From Reticulascus tulasneorum (Eukaryota; Ascomycota; Sordariomycetes; Glomerellales; Reticulascaceae): a stretch of 64,000 nt of DNA. The stretch lies in the NCBI GenBank assembly GCA_001557505.1, contig LSAX01000006.1:2108001-2172000 (forward strand). The letters run 5' to 3'. Below, one piece after another: positions 13,916 through 25,592 of the stretch; within the stretch, counting starts at the first letter, position 1; each line of letters starts with the position of its first letter. A program made the translations under genes and the position numbers. The notes below the pieces were generated by a model. The model saw only the letters and a list, made by a program, of their open reading frames with translations, had not been told where the DNA came from and searched no databases.

Positions 13916-15466
13916 GGCACTGACGATAGAAAACGGAGGATGCTGGGCGTAGCACCTTCGGATAGGGACTTGGAGCCATATTGAATGTTTATAGAGACAA
14001 TCTGCTAAGTGAGATCGGCCTCACACCCCGCATTATACAAGGTGGCACCACCGGGTAAACGGTACCTGCAGGATAAATTGATGAGGCTCGGGGGTCATCT
14101 CGTTGGAATTTGGACCGAACTTTAGGCTTTGACAGCTTCTTGGCTCTGATGTAACCAGCACGTTTGTGGCAGTCTGATCGGAAGTCGCAGTTGCAAGCGC
14201 CCGTACATCCAATAGCCATTGGCTTACATCCGAATACAACTCTTCTCAACCCTCGCACAAACCACCTACCGCATGACAATGGGCGTGATATATAGCCATC
14301 CATGAAATACCGCCCGCGGGCATTCCGTAACTGCCACCATTGGTGGCATTACTCTCCAGCAACAGGGGCAGTATGCTGCGAGTTCAAGACCAAGGAGCTT
14401 TGGCAGGGTTATGGTTATCTCGACCTCAGGCGACTCCGCGGTATTCTTGATCCCCACTTTCAAATAACCGGTGTATTGACGGGGCGTTCCGAGAGATGCA
14501 GTAAGCTTTCCCAGTGCAAAGTATTTCACAATTGCGACGGCAATGGTGAGAATGAGGAGATCCAGAAATGCTGATGATCTGGTTCGCTGTGTACATAACC
14601 CGAGCCCCGGGATTCGGGGTCATACGAGGAGCGGGGGAATGGAGATACGCTGATCTTTTTGCTGGGGATCTGTGGAGAATGCATGGATTACGATCGGGGG
14701 TTATTGTTTGTTAATGTGCGTACGGTGTATGTCTGAGCCCATCCATTGGGTTTTGCCGCGTCGGTGTCGTGAGGTGTGTCGTTGTTCGGGAAGAAATGAC
14801 TACGTAGTTGGAACGTCAGGCTGAACATGAAGCTTCCCTGTAATGTAGCACAGGCCACAAGGCAACCTGTGCGTTCAGATATTGGCAAACAGTTAACGTG
14901 CAAGCTAAGGATACAGATATGCGCTTTATCTGCCCAGCACAACCGATTGTCCAGCTGGCAACTGGACGTTGGGTTGGATTCTTGGCGAGGAGAGTTTCGC
15001 TAGATGTGTGGCGGAATCAGCCGTGCCACACCACCTTAGTGCTTAATTCCTTCCCTTCGTTAGTACCTATTACCAAGGCAAGGTCCACTGGTGTCATTAA
15101 TTAAAGCCTCGCCGCGAGTTAACCAAGGAGCACAGCTATGCGTTGCTCTATTTTAGACCTGTCTGAGATAAGTATACCGCTGAAGATGGCACTATTGTGG
15201 CATAAATCGTACAGAGATCCAGGTCAATTTTCAACATAATGTTCATCTTCGACGAGGATATATGTTCCTGGTGCATGGCCCATACTTATATTCTTCTTGC
15301 TGATCACCCCACCTGGTGGCACTTTTAGCGGCGTTGGGAAATTCTGCCGCGCACCACCGCCAAAAAAAGTTCTGGAAATATGAATTTTGCAATGTGGGGG
15401 GTGAAGGAGCATCTCAGAACCTGCATACCTCTCCGTACTACGGATACCGACACCCATAACGAAGTT
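13916..15466. other. Divergent intergenic region between GH43 and BFR2 genes
   Basis: About 1.55 kb shared by two divergent promoters. A minus-strand frame ending at 14266 encodes a hydrophobic stretch (LDLLILTIAVAIVKYFAL) but lacks a convincing start and any family match. It is left unannotated here and listed among the findings. Nothing else is recognised. Confidence 0.5.
13988..13993 (-). promoter_or_regulatory. Candidate TATA box of the GH43 gene
   Basis: The minus strand reads CTATAAACA with TATAAA at these bases, 73-78 bp upstream of the ATG at 13915. This is compatible with an inducible secreted enzyme. Assigned by eye. Confidence 0.45.
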
Positions 15467-17290
15467 ATGGCCAAGTCATCGAAACCTGCGGAATGGGAAG
15501 ACCAGGCGCCAAGAGGTACGTTTTCAAAAATTAACTTGTCTCAGACATTTGGGTTATTATACTCACATTTTCACTGCTCAGACTACGATCCGGAGGAAGA
15601 CCTAGGAGATGTGAGCCAAGATGGTAGCCAAAGTGAAGAGAGCGAGGACGAAAATGCTGGCACTGAGCACTATGTCGCAGTCGGGTAAGCCAAAAACTCG
15701 ATTGGTCGTATATGACCGCATCTGACGCATCTTAGGAAGAGCAAGCTTCGGCAGAAGGAGGGCGTATCTCTTGGACCTCAGTACCGTGGTACGCGCATAA
15801 GTCGAGAAACGCTGGAAGAAGGAAATGATACAACCAGCGAAGAATTTGAAGATGCGCAGGAAGAATTGGACTCGGTTGCCGACGAGCCATACGATGACCC
15901 AGAGACTGCAGACCTGGTTGCCGATCAAGCGAGAATTGAAGAAGATGTTGAAATCGAGAGTGATGAAGCTTTCGCGGAAAGCGATGAAGAGAAGCTTGCA
16001 GTTTTCGTACTTCCGGGACGCCCCAAGGCCAGGACGCAGAAGAGAGCCAAGGCTGCGGACTTAATTTCTTCTGATGAAGAGGGTATGAGTGGGGAGGACG
16101 AGGAGGACGGAGGGGCTCACATGGATGACGAAGAGGAAAGCGAGGACTCAGGTAGTGATGCTGAGACTGACTTGGGCGGTGCCGATGTCGCCGATGACGC
16201 CAGTTTGGCGTCTGACAAGAACGCAGACGACGAAGATGAGACCGGAGACTCTGATGCCGAACAGGACGAAATCACAGCTGTTGGTCGCCATGGACGTAAG
16301 ACTCTTGATTCAAGGGCTGAACAGAGGAGGATGGTGAGCGAGGGGCAAAAGTCACTTGTTGCGACAATCCTGGATGCTGCGAAACAAGATGCGGAAAAAG
16401 GCCTTGCAATCCGACAGCAGAGGAAGACCTTCGATGGCCTTCTCAATATTCGAATCCGGTTACAGAAGGCACTCGTAGCCACAAACTCTTTCTCAGGATT
16501 CGACGGCGACAGCGAACAAGGTTTGGAACCGTATGAAGGTGCGGAGCAAGCTGCGCTCAAGCTGTGGAACACGTTGGACAGCTTCCGAACCACACTTCTT
16601 CCCCCTTCCCTCGCACAGGCCGGAGACAAGCGAAAGCGAGCGGGAAGCACGTCTACAACTAGCCAGGAGCTTTGGGAGCTCATGGAGCTTACCGAGGAGA
16701 GAGCATCCAAGCAGCGGAAGAAGGTCCTGGAGCATTGGTCAACCAAGACCAACAGCACAACCGTGGAGGTAAAAAGCCGTAATCTGATGTCTGCAAAGCA
16801 GTCGATCATTTCGGGCATAGAAGATCAGTTGCTGAACTCAGAGCGACTGATCAAACGCACTCGAACTCCTCGATCGTGTGCTCCATTACAGGTTGCTGGT
16901 AAACGCAATGAAGATCCTGAAATCTACGACGATGCGGACTTTTACCAGCTCATGCTGAAAGAGCTAGTCGACCAGCGTACGTCCGAGCCGTCGTCCGCTC
17001 AAGCTGGGTCGCTTGCGATGGTTCGGTGGGCAGCTATGAAGGAAGCAAAGACGAAGAAGCATGTGGATAGACGAGCGAGCAAGGGGCGCAAGATGAGATT
17101 CAATGTGCATGAGAAGCTGCAAAACTTCATGGCGCCAGAGGATCGTCGGTCTTGGGAACAAGATGCCATTGGCCGTCTTTTTGGCACGCTCTTCGGGCAG
17201 CAGATGGAGCTGAATGAAGAAGAGGTGTCGGATGATGAGATGAATGGCATCGATACCGAGGAGGCAGGTCTGAAGCTCTTCAGAAGCTGA
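15467..17290 (+). CDS. BFR2: Bfr2/AATF-type ribosome biogenesis protein
   Basis: Three exons, 15467-15515, 15582-15684 and 15736-17290, with 66- and 51-nt introns, give 568 aa. After a short N terminus (MAKSSKPAEWEDQAPR) come a strongly acidic region (repeated ED/SDEE blocks to about residue 200) and the AATF/Che-1 helical domain (LDSRAEQRRM to DSFRTTLLPPSL). Next is VEVKSRNLMSAKQSIISGIE and the TRAUB domain (DDADFYQLMLKELVDQR ... RRASKGRKMRFNVHEKLQNFM). Bfr2 is an SSU-processome component needed for early pre-rRNA cleavages leading to 18S rRNA in the nucleolus. Length and motif order match fungal orthologues. It lies upstream of PAN2 on the same strand, and the 700-bp gap suggests separate promoters. 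Confidence 0.95.
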
Positions 17291-17988
17291 GCCAGACACA
17301 ACAAACAGTGGCTTTCGGTCCAAGATTTACCAAAGTCTGAAACCCTCACCTTGGTAGTTGAAGACACTCAGGTGCGCAGAGATCTTGGAGCAATAATAGA
17401 TCCCAGGATCAATGAGGTGGCGTGGCTCCTGTAGAAGTAGAGATTGCACAAGAGCTACTGTCAGCTTGGATCAGCATCAGTGCAGGCTACAAATGACACG
17501 CGAAGTCGACCAAATCTTCATTGACACTAACGAGCAGTGCAGTTGTGATCAAGTCACCTCAGTCTATCAGTCTGATCGATGAAGCAACGCGAGAGAGTTC
17601 TGTAGGGTACTATCTTTTGTGAGGTGCAAAGAAATAATTCTTACTGCATCTAAATGATATGTCTTTCAGAAATGTTTGAGAAGAGCAGTACTTTTCGAGA
17701 TATAAAAAGATCTCAATATAGAAGATAAGGTAGAACGAACTATGATGTGGGCCACTGCGGCATCCATATAAAGTTGGTGGGATGTTCACGCCAGCGCGCG
17801 GCTAAAAGCCGGATAACACGACTTCCCGTCGCGCATGCCACCATCATGAACCTGGTATTCTTTGCTATCGGCAACAAGGCTGACGAAGATTCCTTTGTGC
17901 TAAATCTGCGACTTGGATGCCCGAGCTGTTGCCGGGTCTTGCCTCTTCCGAAAGACATGGTCATTGGGACTAGGAAACGTAAACCAAG
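17291..17988. other. Intergenic region between BFR2 and PAN2
   Basis: About 700 bp, AT-richer near 17600-17740, containing the BFR2 3' UTR and PAN2 promoter. No gene is seen. The minus-strand frame across 17740-18108 has no family motif. Confidence 0.55.
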
Positions 17989-20900
17989 ATGGATGGCGAC
18001 TGGGATGAGGTACGTGCGAGTGTTTGCTACTCTTCCTTGAACTCGTGAAGGTTGAGCTGTGGTGCGCAGGTCTGGCCACAGTCTGGGGAGGGAATCACTA
18101 CCGAGCATACTTCGCGATCCCTTTCTGCCTTCAATGTTTTGTTTTCGTGTGCTAAATACGGTTTACTTCAGGTCGCCCGAATCCCCCTCCCGCCTCCGGG
18201 CGTTCGGGCCATGGCCACGCCTGTTACGACGATGACCTTCGACACGAGCCAGGAGCTTCTGTGGACGGGAAACGAATACGTATGAGGTCCAGGGTTGCGA
18301 GACGGCGAGAGGCGCTCTCTAACAATATGACAGGGTCGGGTCACCTCGTTCTATGGTAATGAGCTCCAACGGTATACTTCTTTCAAGGCCCACACGACGC
18401 AAGACGGACCTATTCGGCAGATACTGGTAAATGACAAAGGTGTTATTGTCTTGGGATCCAGGGATATTCATATGGCCTCAAGAATTGGCCCTCCATTATG
18501 GCATATAAGGTATGTCCCACTGGCGTTTCCGTCCCCACCGATACATGCTTAAGAAACAAAATCGTAGGCACGATGACATGAAAGACTTACGGTGTATGAG
18601 CTTCACACCTAAGGGATCTTCGGAGATCCTCGCTGCCGGCTTCCAGGATACCATGTTCGTTATTGATCTTGCCAAGGGAGAGGTGACTAGACAGGTAGAT
18701 CCATCTTCATTGTCCAGCTGGTGAGCCTGTAGCTAAATAGTAGACAGGTCGAAACAGAACACCATTATCAAGTTATGAGGAAGAGCAGGTACATCTGCGC
18801 TGCTACCAAGAATGGTACTGTCAATCTACTGGATCCCGCCACCTTCTCAGTCGTCAAGGCTTGGAATGCCCACTCGGCTTTGATCAGCGACATGGATGCC
18901 CAACATGACTTCATTGTTACGTGCGGCTACTCGTTGCGCCAAGGCCAGAGTTATATGCTGGACCCATTTCTCAACGTGTTCGACATCAAGAAGATGTCTT
19001 CCATGTCACCGATCCCCTTTCCCGCTGGGGCGGCATATGTCAGGATGCACCCAAGAATGTCAACAACTAGCATTGTAATCTCCCAGAGTGGGCAGATGCA
19101 TGTGGTTGACTTGATGAACCCGAATACCAGCAACGTTCGGCAGGCAAACATCCTGTCTTACCTGAAGATGTTTGAGATTGCAGCAGCTGGAGAAGCAATT
19201 GCTCTCGCGGATGCCGATTCCAACATCCACCTTTGGGGGTCTCCAGCGAAGCTTCATTTTGTGGACTATCCACATGCAACTCCTTTCTCGACCCCTGAAG
19301 AGCAGCTACCTCTAATTGAATGGGATGCAGAGAGGTATGTGACTCCGAACTTAGTAGGCTGATTGTGCTGACAACGTGTATTCGATCAAGCCCCCTTAAC
19401 TCTGTTGGCATGCCATACTATCGGGATGCCCTGCTTTCAAACTGGCCTGAACTAATATCAGACGTTGGTGCGCCACCCACGAAGTTTGAGTCACAGTTCC
19501 TGGCGACATTCAAGTCCACAGAGTACGGCCTATACGGACGTAACACTCGGGGTCTCCGTAGAAATCAAGCTGAAGATACTCGGAACTTGGACAAAACGAC
19601 GGCCTCGGGGATCCGAGCGCCAAAATTTCTTAGCGAAAAAGCTAGGGATTCAGCCAAATCGAACCCTGGGAGCTCAAGCGCGGAGGATAAAGGCGAGGAA
19701 ATCTCGAACTCTCTCGCGAAGCTGGAATTCGACGCCTCTAAGTCCGAGTGCCCCGCCATGTATCACAACGTAGAAATCAAATACAGTAGATTTGGTGTTG
19801 AAGATTTTGATTTTGGGTATTTCAATCTCGTCTCCACAAGCGAGACAGCCCACTTACTATTTACAGATTTTACAATAAGACGCACTACTCTGGTCTCGAA
19901 ATTCATATTTCCAACTCTTACGCAAACTCCCTCCTTCAGATCATGCACTTTACACCGCTGTTGCGAAATCTTGCGCTTCAGCACGCAGCAACCTCGTGTG
20001 TGGCAGAGACCTGCCTCTTATGCGAAATGGGCTTTCTGTTCGATATGTTGCAGAAGGCTGAAGGCTCTATATGCCAAGCCACCAACTTACTGAAGACACT
20101 GAGCAATCATCCTCAAGGTTTGTCAAGTGCTTTTGGAACCTGGTTCTCTTCGATGCTGATGATGCGTAGCTGGACCTCTTGGGCTGCTCGAAGAAGACTC
20201 TCAAAGCTCGACCTTAACTGTGATGCTACAAGGTCTCACAAGATTCTTGCTTGACCGGATTGTGCAAGATTTTCGTTCCATACCCCCCGGTTCGAGTCAT
20301 ATGGAGCAGGTCCGTTCTCTGAAGTCAGTCTGGTGTTTCTCTTACTGATTAGTCAAAGACTTTAGCAACTTCAGCTACGAGTTCTATTCGATGTATGAAT
20401 TGTAGAAGCGAGTATACCCGACCAGGATCAACTTTTGTTAATGATTTGATGTATCCTTCAATGGTAAGCCCCAAACTCGTTCGCTAATCCGATGTGTTTG
20501 GCTGATCTGTGCTAGAAGGCTCCCCTGCGGAATCAGAAAGTTCCTAAGATTACCTTCTCTCAAGTTTTGAAGCTGAGCGTGGAACGAGAAACGACGTCGA
20601 AGGGGTGGTGTAGTCGGTGCCAGCGCTACCAAACAATTGCCACCCGAAAAACGATCCACAGCATCCCAGCAGTCTTCATGCTGAACACTGCGATAACAAA
20701 TGCCGAGCACCGAAGGCTCTGGTCTATACCAGGCTTTCTCCCAGAAGAAATTGGCGTCATAGTGGACCATGGCCAGTTTTTCTGTTACGAAGGCGAAGAT
20801 CTGAAGCTTCATTTACAACGTGGTATCCATAACATCACAGTATACTCTTTGATCGGCATGGCCCTTAACGTCGACCCGGGTCAGGGTCAAAAGCCGCACC

Positions 20901-22084
20901 TTGTTGCCATGGCTAACGGTATGTTTCCCACCCTGAGTCGGAATATTACGACTGACAAGTTTGTAGTTGCTCACACCAACCCAACGCCGTCCGAAACCAG
21001 CCAATGGCATATGTTTAATGATTTCCTGGTTCGAGCCGTCAATACCGAAGAAGCACTGTCGTTCAATGCATCGTGGAAGATGCCCTCCGTAATCGCATTC
21101 CAGATCAAGGAAGCAAACAATAAAATTGACCTGGAGTGGAAAAATAACATTGATACGTCACTGTTGTACGAGGACTCGAGGTGCGTTTCCAGTTATTATC
21201 ATCGTTGGCTCCTCTTTGCTAACATGTATAACAGCCTCGATCTCGACGGTAAAACATATCGAGCCCTAGATTCTAAAACGGAGCAGCCTGGCCCAGAGAC
21301 CATAATTGCTCTCGACACCGAGTTTGTTGCTGTTCGACAGCTCGAAATGGAGATGAACTCGGACGGCGAGAGAAGAATAATCCGACCCATTGTGTACGCA
21401 CTCGCACGTGCATCCGTCGTGCGAGGGCAAGGAGAGGACGAGGGCCAGGCGTTCATTGACGACTATGTCACCATCAGAGAACCGATCGTCGACTATTTGA
21501 CTTCGTATTCCGGGATCACTCATGCAGATCTTGATCCTCGGATGACCACGCACAATCTTGTTCCCCTGAAGGTTGCCTACAAGAAGCTTTGGATCCTGCT
21601 CAATCTTGGGTGTAAGTTCCTTGGTCATGGCCTGAAACAAGATTTCCGTGTCATCAATATCCACATTCCCAAGGCCCAAGTCATCGACACGGCGGATTTG
21701 CTTTTCTTGAAAACGCATCTCCGCAAGCTCTCGCTATCGTTTCTAGCGTGGTACCTCCTTAAGGAAGACATCCAGCTGGAGACCCATGACTCAATTGAGG
21801 ATGCTCGGACGGCTTTGAAGCTTTATCGTAAATATTTAGAATTTGAGGATGCTGGGGTGTTGGAAATGATGCTGCAAGATATCTACAGGGCGGGCAGGGA
21901 GGTTAAGTTTAAGGCGCCTAGGAGGGACCCGCAAGACGTCCAGAGATCAGACACGCCGCCACTGCCGGTCGAGAGTGAGGTGGGACCTACTACGCCGTCC
22001 AGGAGACCTGGGCCATCAGGGCAGATGCAGAGTGGTGGGTTTGGGGCCGGATCAAGCTGGACACCCGGTAGGGTTCAGTCTTGA
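17989..22084 (+). CDS. PAN2: PAN2, catalytic subunit of the PAN2-PAN3 poly(A) nuclease
   Basis: Twelve exons: 17989-18009, 18172-18279, 18334-18509, 18568-18694, 18748-19334, 19391-19816, 19867-20117, 20170-20309, 20353-20463, 20516-20918, 20967-21180, 21235-22084. Total 1137 aa. The N terminus [17 protein letters not shown] is split by a 162-nt intron. A WD40 region follows ([50 protein letters not shown]). Then come the PAN3-binding linker ([27 protein letters not shown]), an inactive ubiquitin-hydrolase-like domain with the zinc motif [14 protein letters not shown] and CSRCQRYQ, and the DEDD exonuclease. Catalytic residues are in ALDTEFVAV (about 880), [11 protein letters not shown] and [17 protein letters not shown]2 trims mRNA poly(A) tails in the cytoplasm, recruited through PAN3 and poly(A)-binding protein. 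Two introns (48 and 54 nt) keep frame. Confidence 0.95.
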
Positions 22085-22564
22085 TACCCTTGATGTAGGT
22101 ATGTCGTGTCCAGGCACATGGCTACAAATAGTATCGTAGCGAAGTTTATGCTGCCATCTTCTCGCGCCTCTTTTCGTTGAGCCAATTCGAGGCTTCCGCT
22201 CGTTGTGATAAAGACCTGCTCCTCAGCTATCCAGGTCTTGTGACTACCGATACGTCTTGGTCCGGAACATCCCATCTACTCTCAGACGCGGTGTTCTTGT
22301 TCGAATACGCTAGTTTACACGATACAACAACTTTGCAGTTAATCGATAGAAAAGTAGTCGATAAACTGAGAGATCATGTCATGGGACAAACGGGATTACC
22401 TGAAGCCCTAAGGCTGATGATGTGCACAACTTGTGACCTTCCGAAGGAATGACATGACTATTCAAACAGCCAATCCGATAAACACTTGATGTTAGTTTAC
22501 ACGTGTCGCAGAGGCTCTTGTTAAACTTGTGCTTCTTGAGTACCTATGTGGACAGCAATGTAGT
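22085..22564. other. Convergent 3' region
   Basis: 480 bp between the 3' ends of PAN2 and the small membrane protein gene. Both 3' UTRs must lie here. No gene is seen. Confidence 0.55.
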
Positions 22565-23023
22565 TTAGTTGGTAATGACGCTAAAAACAGCTACCGAGGT
22601 CAATGAGCTATCTACACCCAACAACGCCGAACCGACGAACATGGAGAAGACAGCTACGTGGACGACAAGATGCACAAGAGGGCCCCCGAGCGTCTTCGCC
22701 TGCACCTCATTCACATCAACCTCTTGTGTTAGTCTGACGATCGCCCGGTGGCACGGCCATAAGTGCCAGAAGGCCAACGAAAGGGCGACGAGCCGGCTCG
22801 TCTCGTCGAACGGGCGTGATAGGAAAACAAGGGAGATGAGGTTCGTGGTGAGCAGTAAGCCTCCTAGATTTGAAAGGATTAGGCGGGCGCCGATGTTGGG
22901 ATTGGGAAGCTGGGTGTGCGGCTGGAGGATGAAGGACACGGCCGCCAGCGTCTCAATGCCCGCGTGGATGGCAAACGGGAAGTTGGCAAGTTGCATCGCG
23001 GTGGCGGTTCCTGCTTTTGCCAT
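22565..23023 (-). CDS. Small four-helix membrane protein, unknown function
   Basis: One exon of 152 aa starting at an ATG at 23023. The frame shows four hydrophobic segments: roughly residues 16-33, 47-67, 80-95 and 117-150. Histidines occur within helices (AFWHLWPCHRA, LVHLVVHVAVF), and DVNEVQAKTLGGP forms a short polar loop. I do not recognise a named family. The composition and topology resemble small uncharacterised fungal integral membrane proteins. It is convergent with PAN2, and its upstream side faces the long gap before the type III PKS gene. The membrane pattern makes a chance frame unlikely, but no splice test or homology search was possible. Function is unknown. Confidence 0.6.
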   Translation of the reverse strand: MAKAGTATAMQLANFPFAIHAGIETLAAVSFILQPHTQLPNPNIGARLILSNLGGLLLTTNLISLVFLSRPFDETSRLVALSLAFWHLWPCHRAIVRLTQEVDVNEVQAKTLGGPLVHLVVHVAVFSMFVGSALLGVDSSLTSVAVFSVITN

Positions 23024-25114
23024 TAGTTCTTGGCCATCTCGAGGCGAGAGTACAAACTTCGTTCTCGTACTTCTAGTCGCCCTCGGTATCAGGGGGGATT
23101 GCGGCTATTAGGGTGCTTCAATCGAGTCCGCAGGTCGGGGAATATCTATTGCTGCAATGCTGCAGAGCTGTCAGGTTCGTGGGGTAACTCAATGACCAAT
23201 TGCTTCGTGCACGGGAGTTCCGTTGGTCCGTCAGTTCTTCCGCCTTGACCAGGATGGTCGGAAACGAGCACGAACGGTCGGAAATTTGCGACGAGGTAAT
23301 CTTTATGTAGGTACATACGTAAGAGGGCGAGCCTTCACGAAGCTGTCCCCCTCACGGCGCGTGTCAGCACGAAGTTCATCCGCCTTGGGGGCTCCAAGCA
23401 GCGCCACAATTACATCGATGCGCTTCAAGGTCACATAAGCAGATAAATCCTGGGATATTCTTCTGCGTTGTAAGGATCACGGGGGAACATGTCCTTAATG
23501 AAGGAGGTCCGTAGAGGGCATTCACACTCCTTTGGTACGAGTCCTTTCGTATTTCACAAGATGTATCCCTATCTCAAGGATTGAGCTTTACATATATTCT
23601 AGTGAATGTCAGAGCACTAAAGAAGTAGACCTTGAAAGACTGTCTAAAAGATCAAATGGCCATTTCGGCTTGCCTTCACCACCGTGTAAGTAAAGAGGTG
23701 TCGGGTCTCTGGCTCGTCCAACATCATTTGTGCTGGTTTAACAATGAAATTGGGTAACCCCGGTATGTGGATTGATGTGCGTTCATTTCGTGTTCTGCGA
23801 GGAAGTACGGCGGAGCGGCGTACTCAAGAATTGATTGATCTGTAAAAAGAGGATGCGCCGACCTATAATACGCACCGCAAACGCAACAGCGAATACGCAT
23901 TCACTGCGCGTCCATCTCACGACAGCTGCCGGGCGATTAATAAGGATCTCACATAAGTAGTCAACACCTTAAAACCACCTGTGTGTTCATTGTTGCGATT
24001 ACGATTACGTTCCCGCTAGCACTCCTGTAATCGGTGGTCGGATGGGTGTCCTCGGAAGCATGGCAATTGGCTATCGAGAGTCTTTTCTGCATCTTCTCTG
24101 TCCTACTGGCCACACCCGCGCTGCCCCTTGCAGAAATGGAAAATCAATGATTCATGAGGGTGGGTGGGACCATTTTTTATTTTATTTTATCTAATCTTTA
24201 GTTGCCTCACCTCGATTTCGTGTCAGCTCGTTGCGCCAGAGCTGAACAGATGCCAGCCAGTCCATCTCGTTTTGAACCAATTCATCTTGACGAGGCTTGG
24301 TGAAGCTGAGCAGATCAGATGTTGTCCTTATTAACTAACATACGAGTGCCCATGAGACGGTGTGGCCTATCTTGTTCCCGAGTCGTTCACTAAACGTCCT
24401 TCGCCTGTCGAAGCCCGCATCGTCGTCCCACCCATGCCAAGATAGCTCCCATCCAGGGGTTGCGAATTTACGGGGACCTCACCCCCATGCATCAGGGAAC
24501 CTCCCATCTCGGCGGATTCAAAAGTCAGTCGGTAAGCACATGCCTAGGGTAAGTTACTACTTACGTAGAATGCTGTAGGCTGTAGGCACCGTACATAGCT
24601 GCAAGGCAAGGTCTTCCCAGCCACAACCACGATAAGGTCACGGCTTCAGCGATCCCGCCTTGTTTTCCACTTTTCGGTGCCGAAGATCAGACACGTTTCA
24701 AGGCACATGCAAAAGTTGTTGCGAGATGGGAATAGGGACCGATGAACCCCCGGCTCCAGCTCTATTATGTCGCTCCAGTTCGAGTTCCAATTCCAGCAAA
24801 TGGCCAGGCCAAGGTGTACGGCGGCCGATAGCCCTGAAACCAGAATACACCCCATAACTCGGAGCCCTTCTTGATTGTCTTTTGGACCATTCCAATTGGC
24901 CCCCACAGGTTGACTTACCTGCAGCACGAGCTTCGTGCGCAAAGTACATACGTAGGTCAATCGGCAGCTTTGCCTGTTCCTGTGCGTCTGGCCCGGACCG
25001 GAGCGATGTGTCTGTCGTTCTATTCCCACCAGGTCTTTTTGTCCCTCGGCGTTCCCTTTTTGTTGAGCGAGCCGGCGTTTCATCCCCACCTTGTCACTTA
25101 AATTATTACTACCT

Positions 25115-25131
25115 TACCTACCTACCTACCT
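25115..25131. repeat. TACC tandem repeat
   Basis: Four TACC units in a row (TTACCTACCTACCTACCTT) in the region upstream of the type III PKS gene. Confidence 0.85.
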
Positions 25132-25192
25132 TACGTACTGCTGCTCTCCAGCTGGTGGCTCGCCTGTGTCTTTCTTTTGCGCCTGCTCCATT

Positions 25193-25210
25193 CCTGCCTG
25201 CCTGCCTGCC
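25193..25210. repeat. CCTG tandem repeat
   Basis: About four and a half CCTG units within the pyrimidine-rich region upstream of the type III PKS gene. Confidence 0.85.
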
Positions 25211-25461
25211 GCCTTTGCCTAGTTTGACCGACGTTCTCTCTGGTTACGCAATTGGGAGGTTCTGCCCTTTGGATATACCACCTAGCTGTTTTGGTCTTGT
25301 TGCTGTCTCCACCACACGCCTCTGCTTGTTCCTGCAGCTCGTTCTCGTACTCGCTGGTCGTGGTGATATCATTCACTTTTCCGTGTCCAGTTCCCACGCC
25401 ACACCAGTAGCCCTACGTCGGACAAATCCCAATCTTTTGTTGTTCTTACAGCTATTTCTTC

Positions 25462-25469
25462 CCAATTGG
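25462..25469. promoter_or_regulatory. CCAAT-type element, palindromic CCAATTGG
   Basis: A palindromic CCAATTGG about 29 bp upstream of the TATA candidate of the type III PKS gene. It could bind the CCAAT-binding (HAP-type) complex. By eye only. Confidence 0.35.
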
Positions 25470-25497
25470 CTGTTCTGGATTGCTTCATACGGCTTCC

Positions 25498-25505
25498 TAT
25501 AAATA
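25498..25505 (+). promoter_or_regulatory. Candidate TATA box of the type III PKS gene
   Basis: TATAAATA ends 88 bp before the ATG at 25593, with a CCAATTGG element a little upstream. The arrangement fits a regulated core promoter. Confidence 0.5.
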
Positions 25506-25592
25506 CCACGGCTTCTTCCACTTGACCACGCGAGACGAATCGACCTTGAAGCTCAGCAGAGCGAGCTACCCCTCCCCCTCACTTGCTCGACC

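Larger units (their letters stand above)
23024..25592. other. Large gap with promoter and leader of the type III PKS gene
   Basis: About 2.6 kb without a recognised gene. The right part (24880-25500) is pyrimidine-rich with TACC and CCTG microsatellites and looks like promoter/leader sequence. A TATA candidate and a CCAATTGG element are near 25460-25505. The frame across 24882-25502 is compositional. Confidence 0.55.

Noticed and set aside
16117..16818. 233-codon minus-strand frame opposite BFR2
   Set aside because: Ser-rich shadow of the acidic repeats of BFR2.
24882..25502. 206-codon plus-strand frame upstream of the type III PKS
   Set aside because: Low-complexity Leu/Pro/Ser-rich translation of a pyrimidine-rich leader containing TACC and CCTG microsatellites. 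No domain motif.
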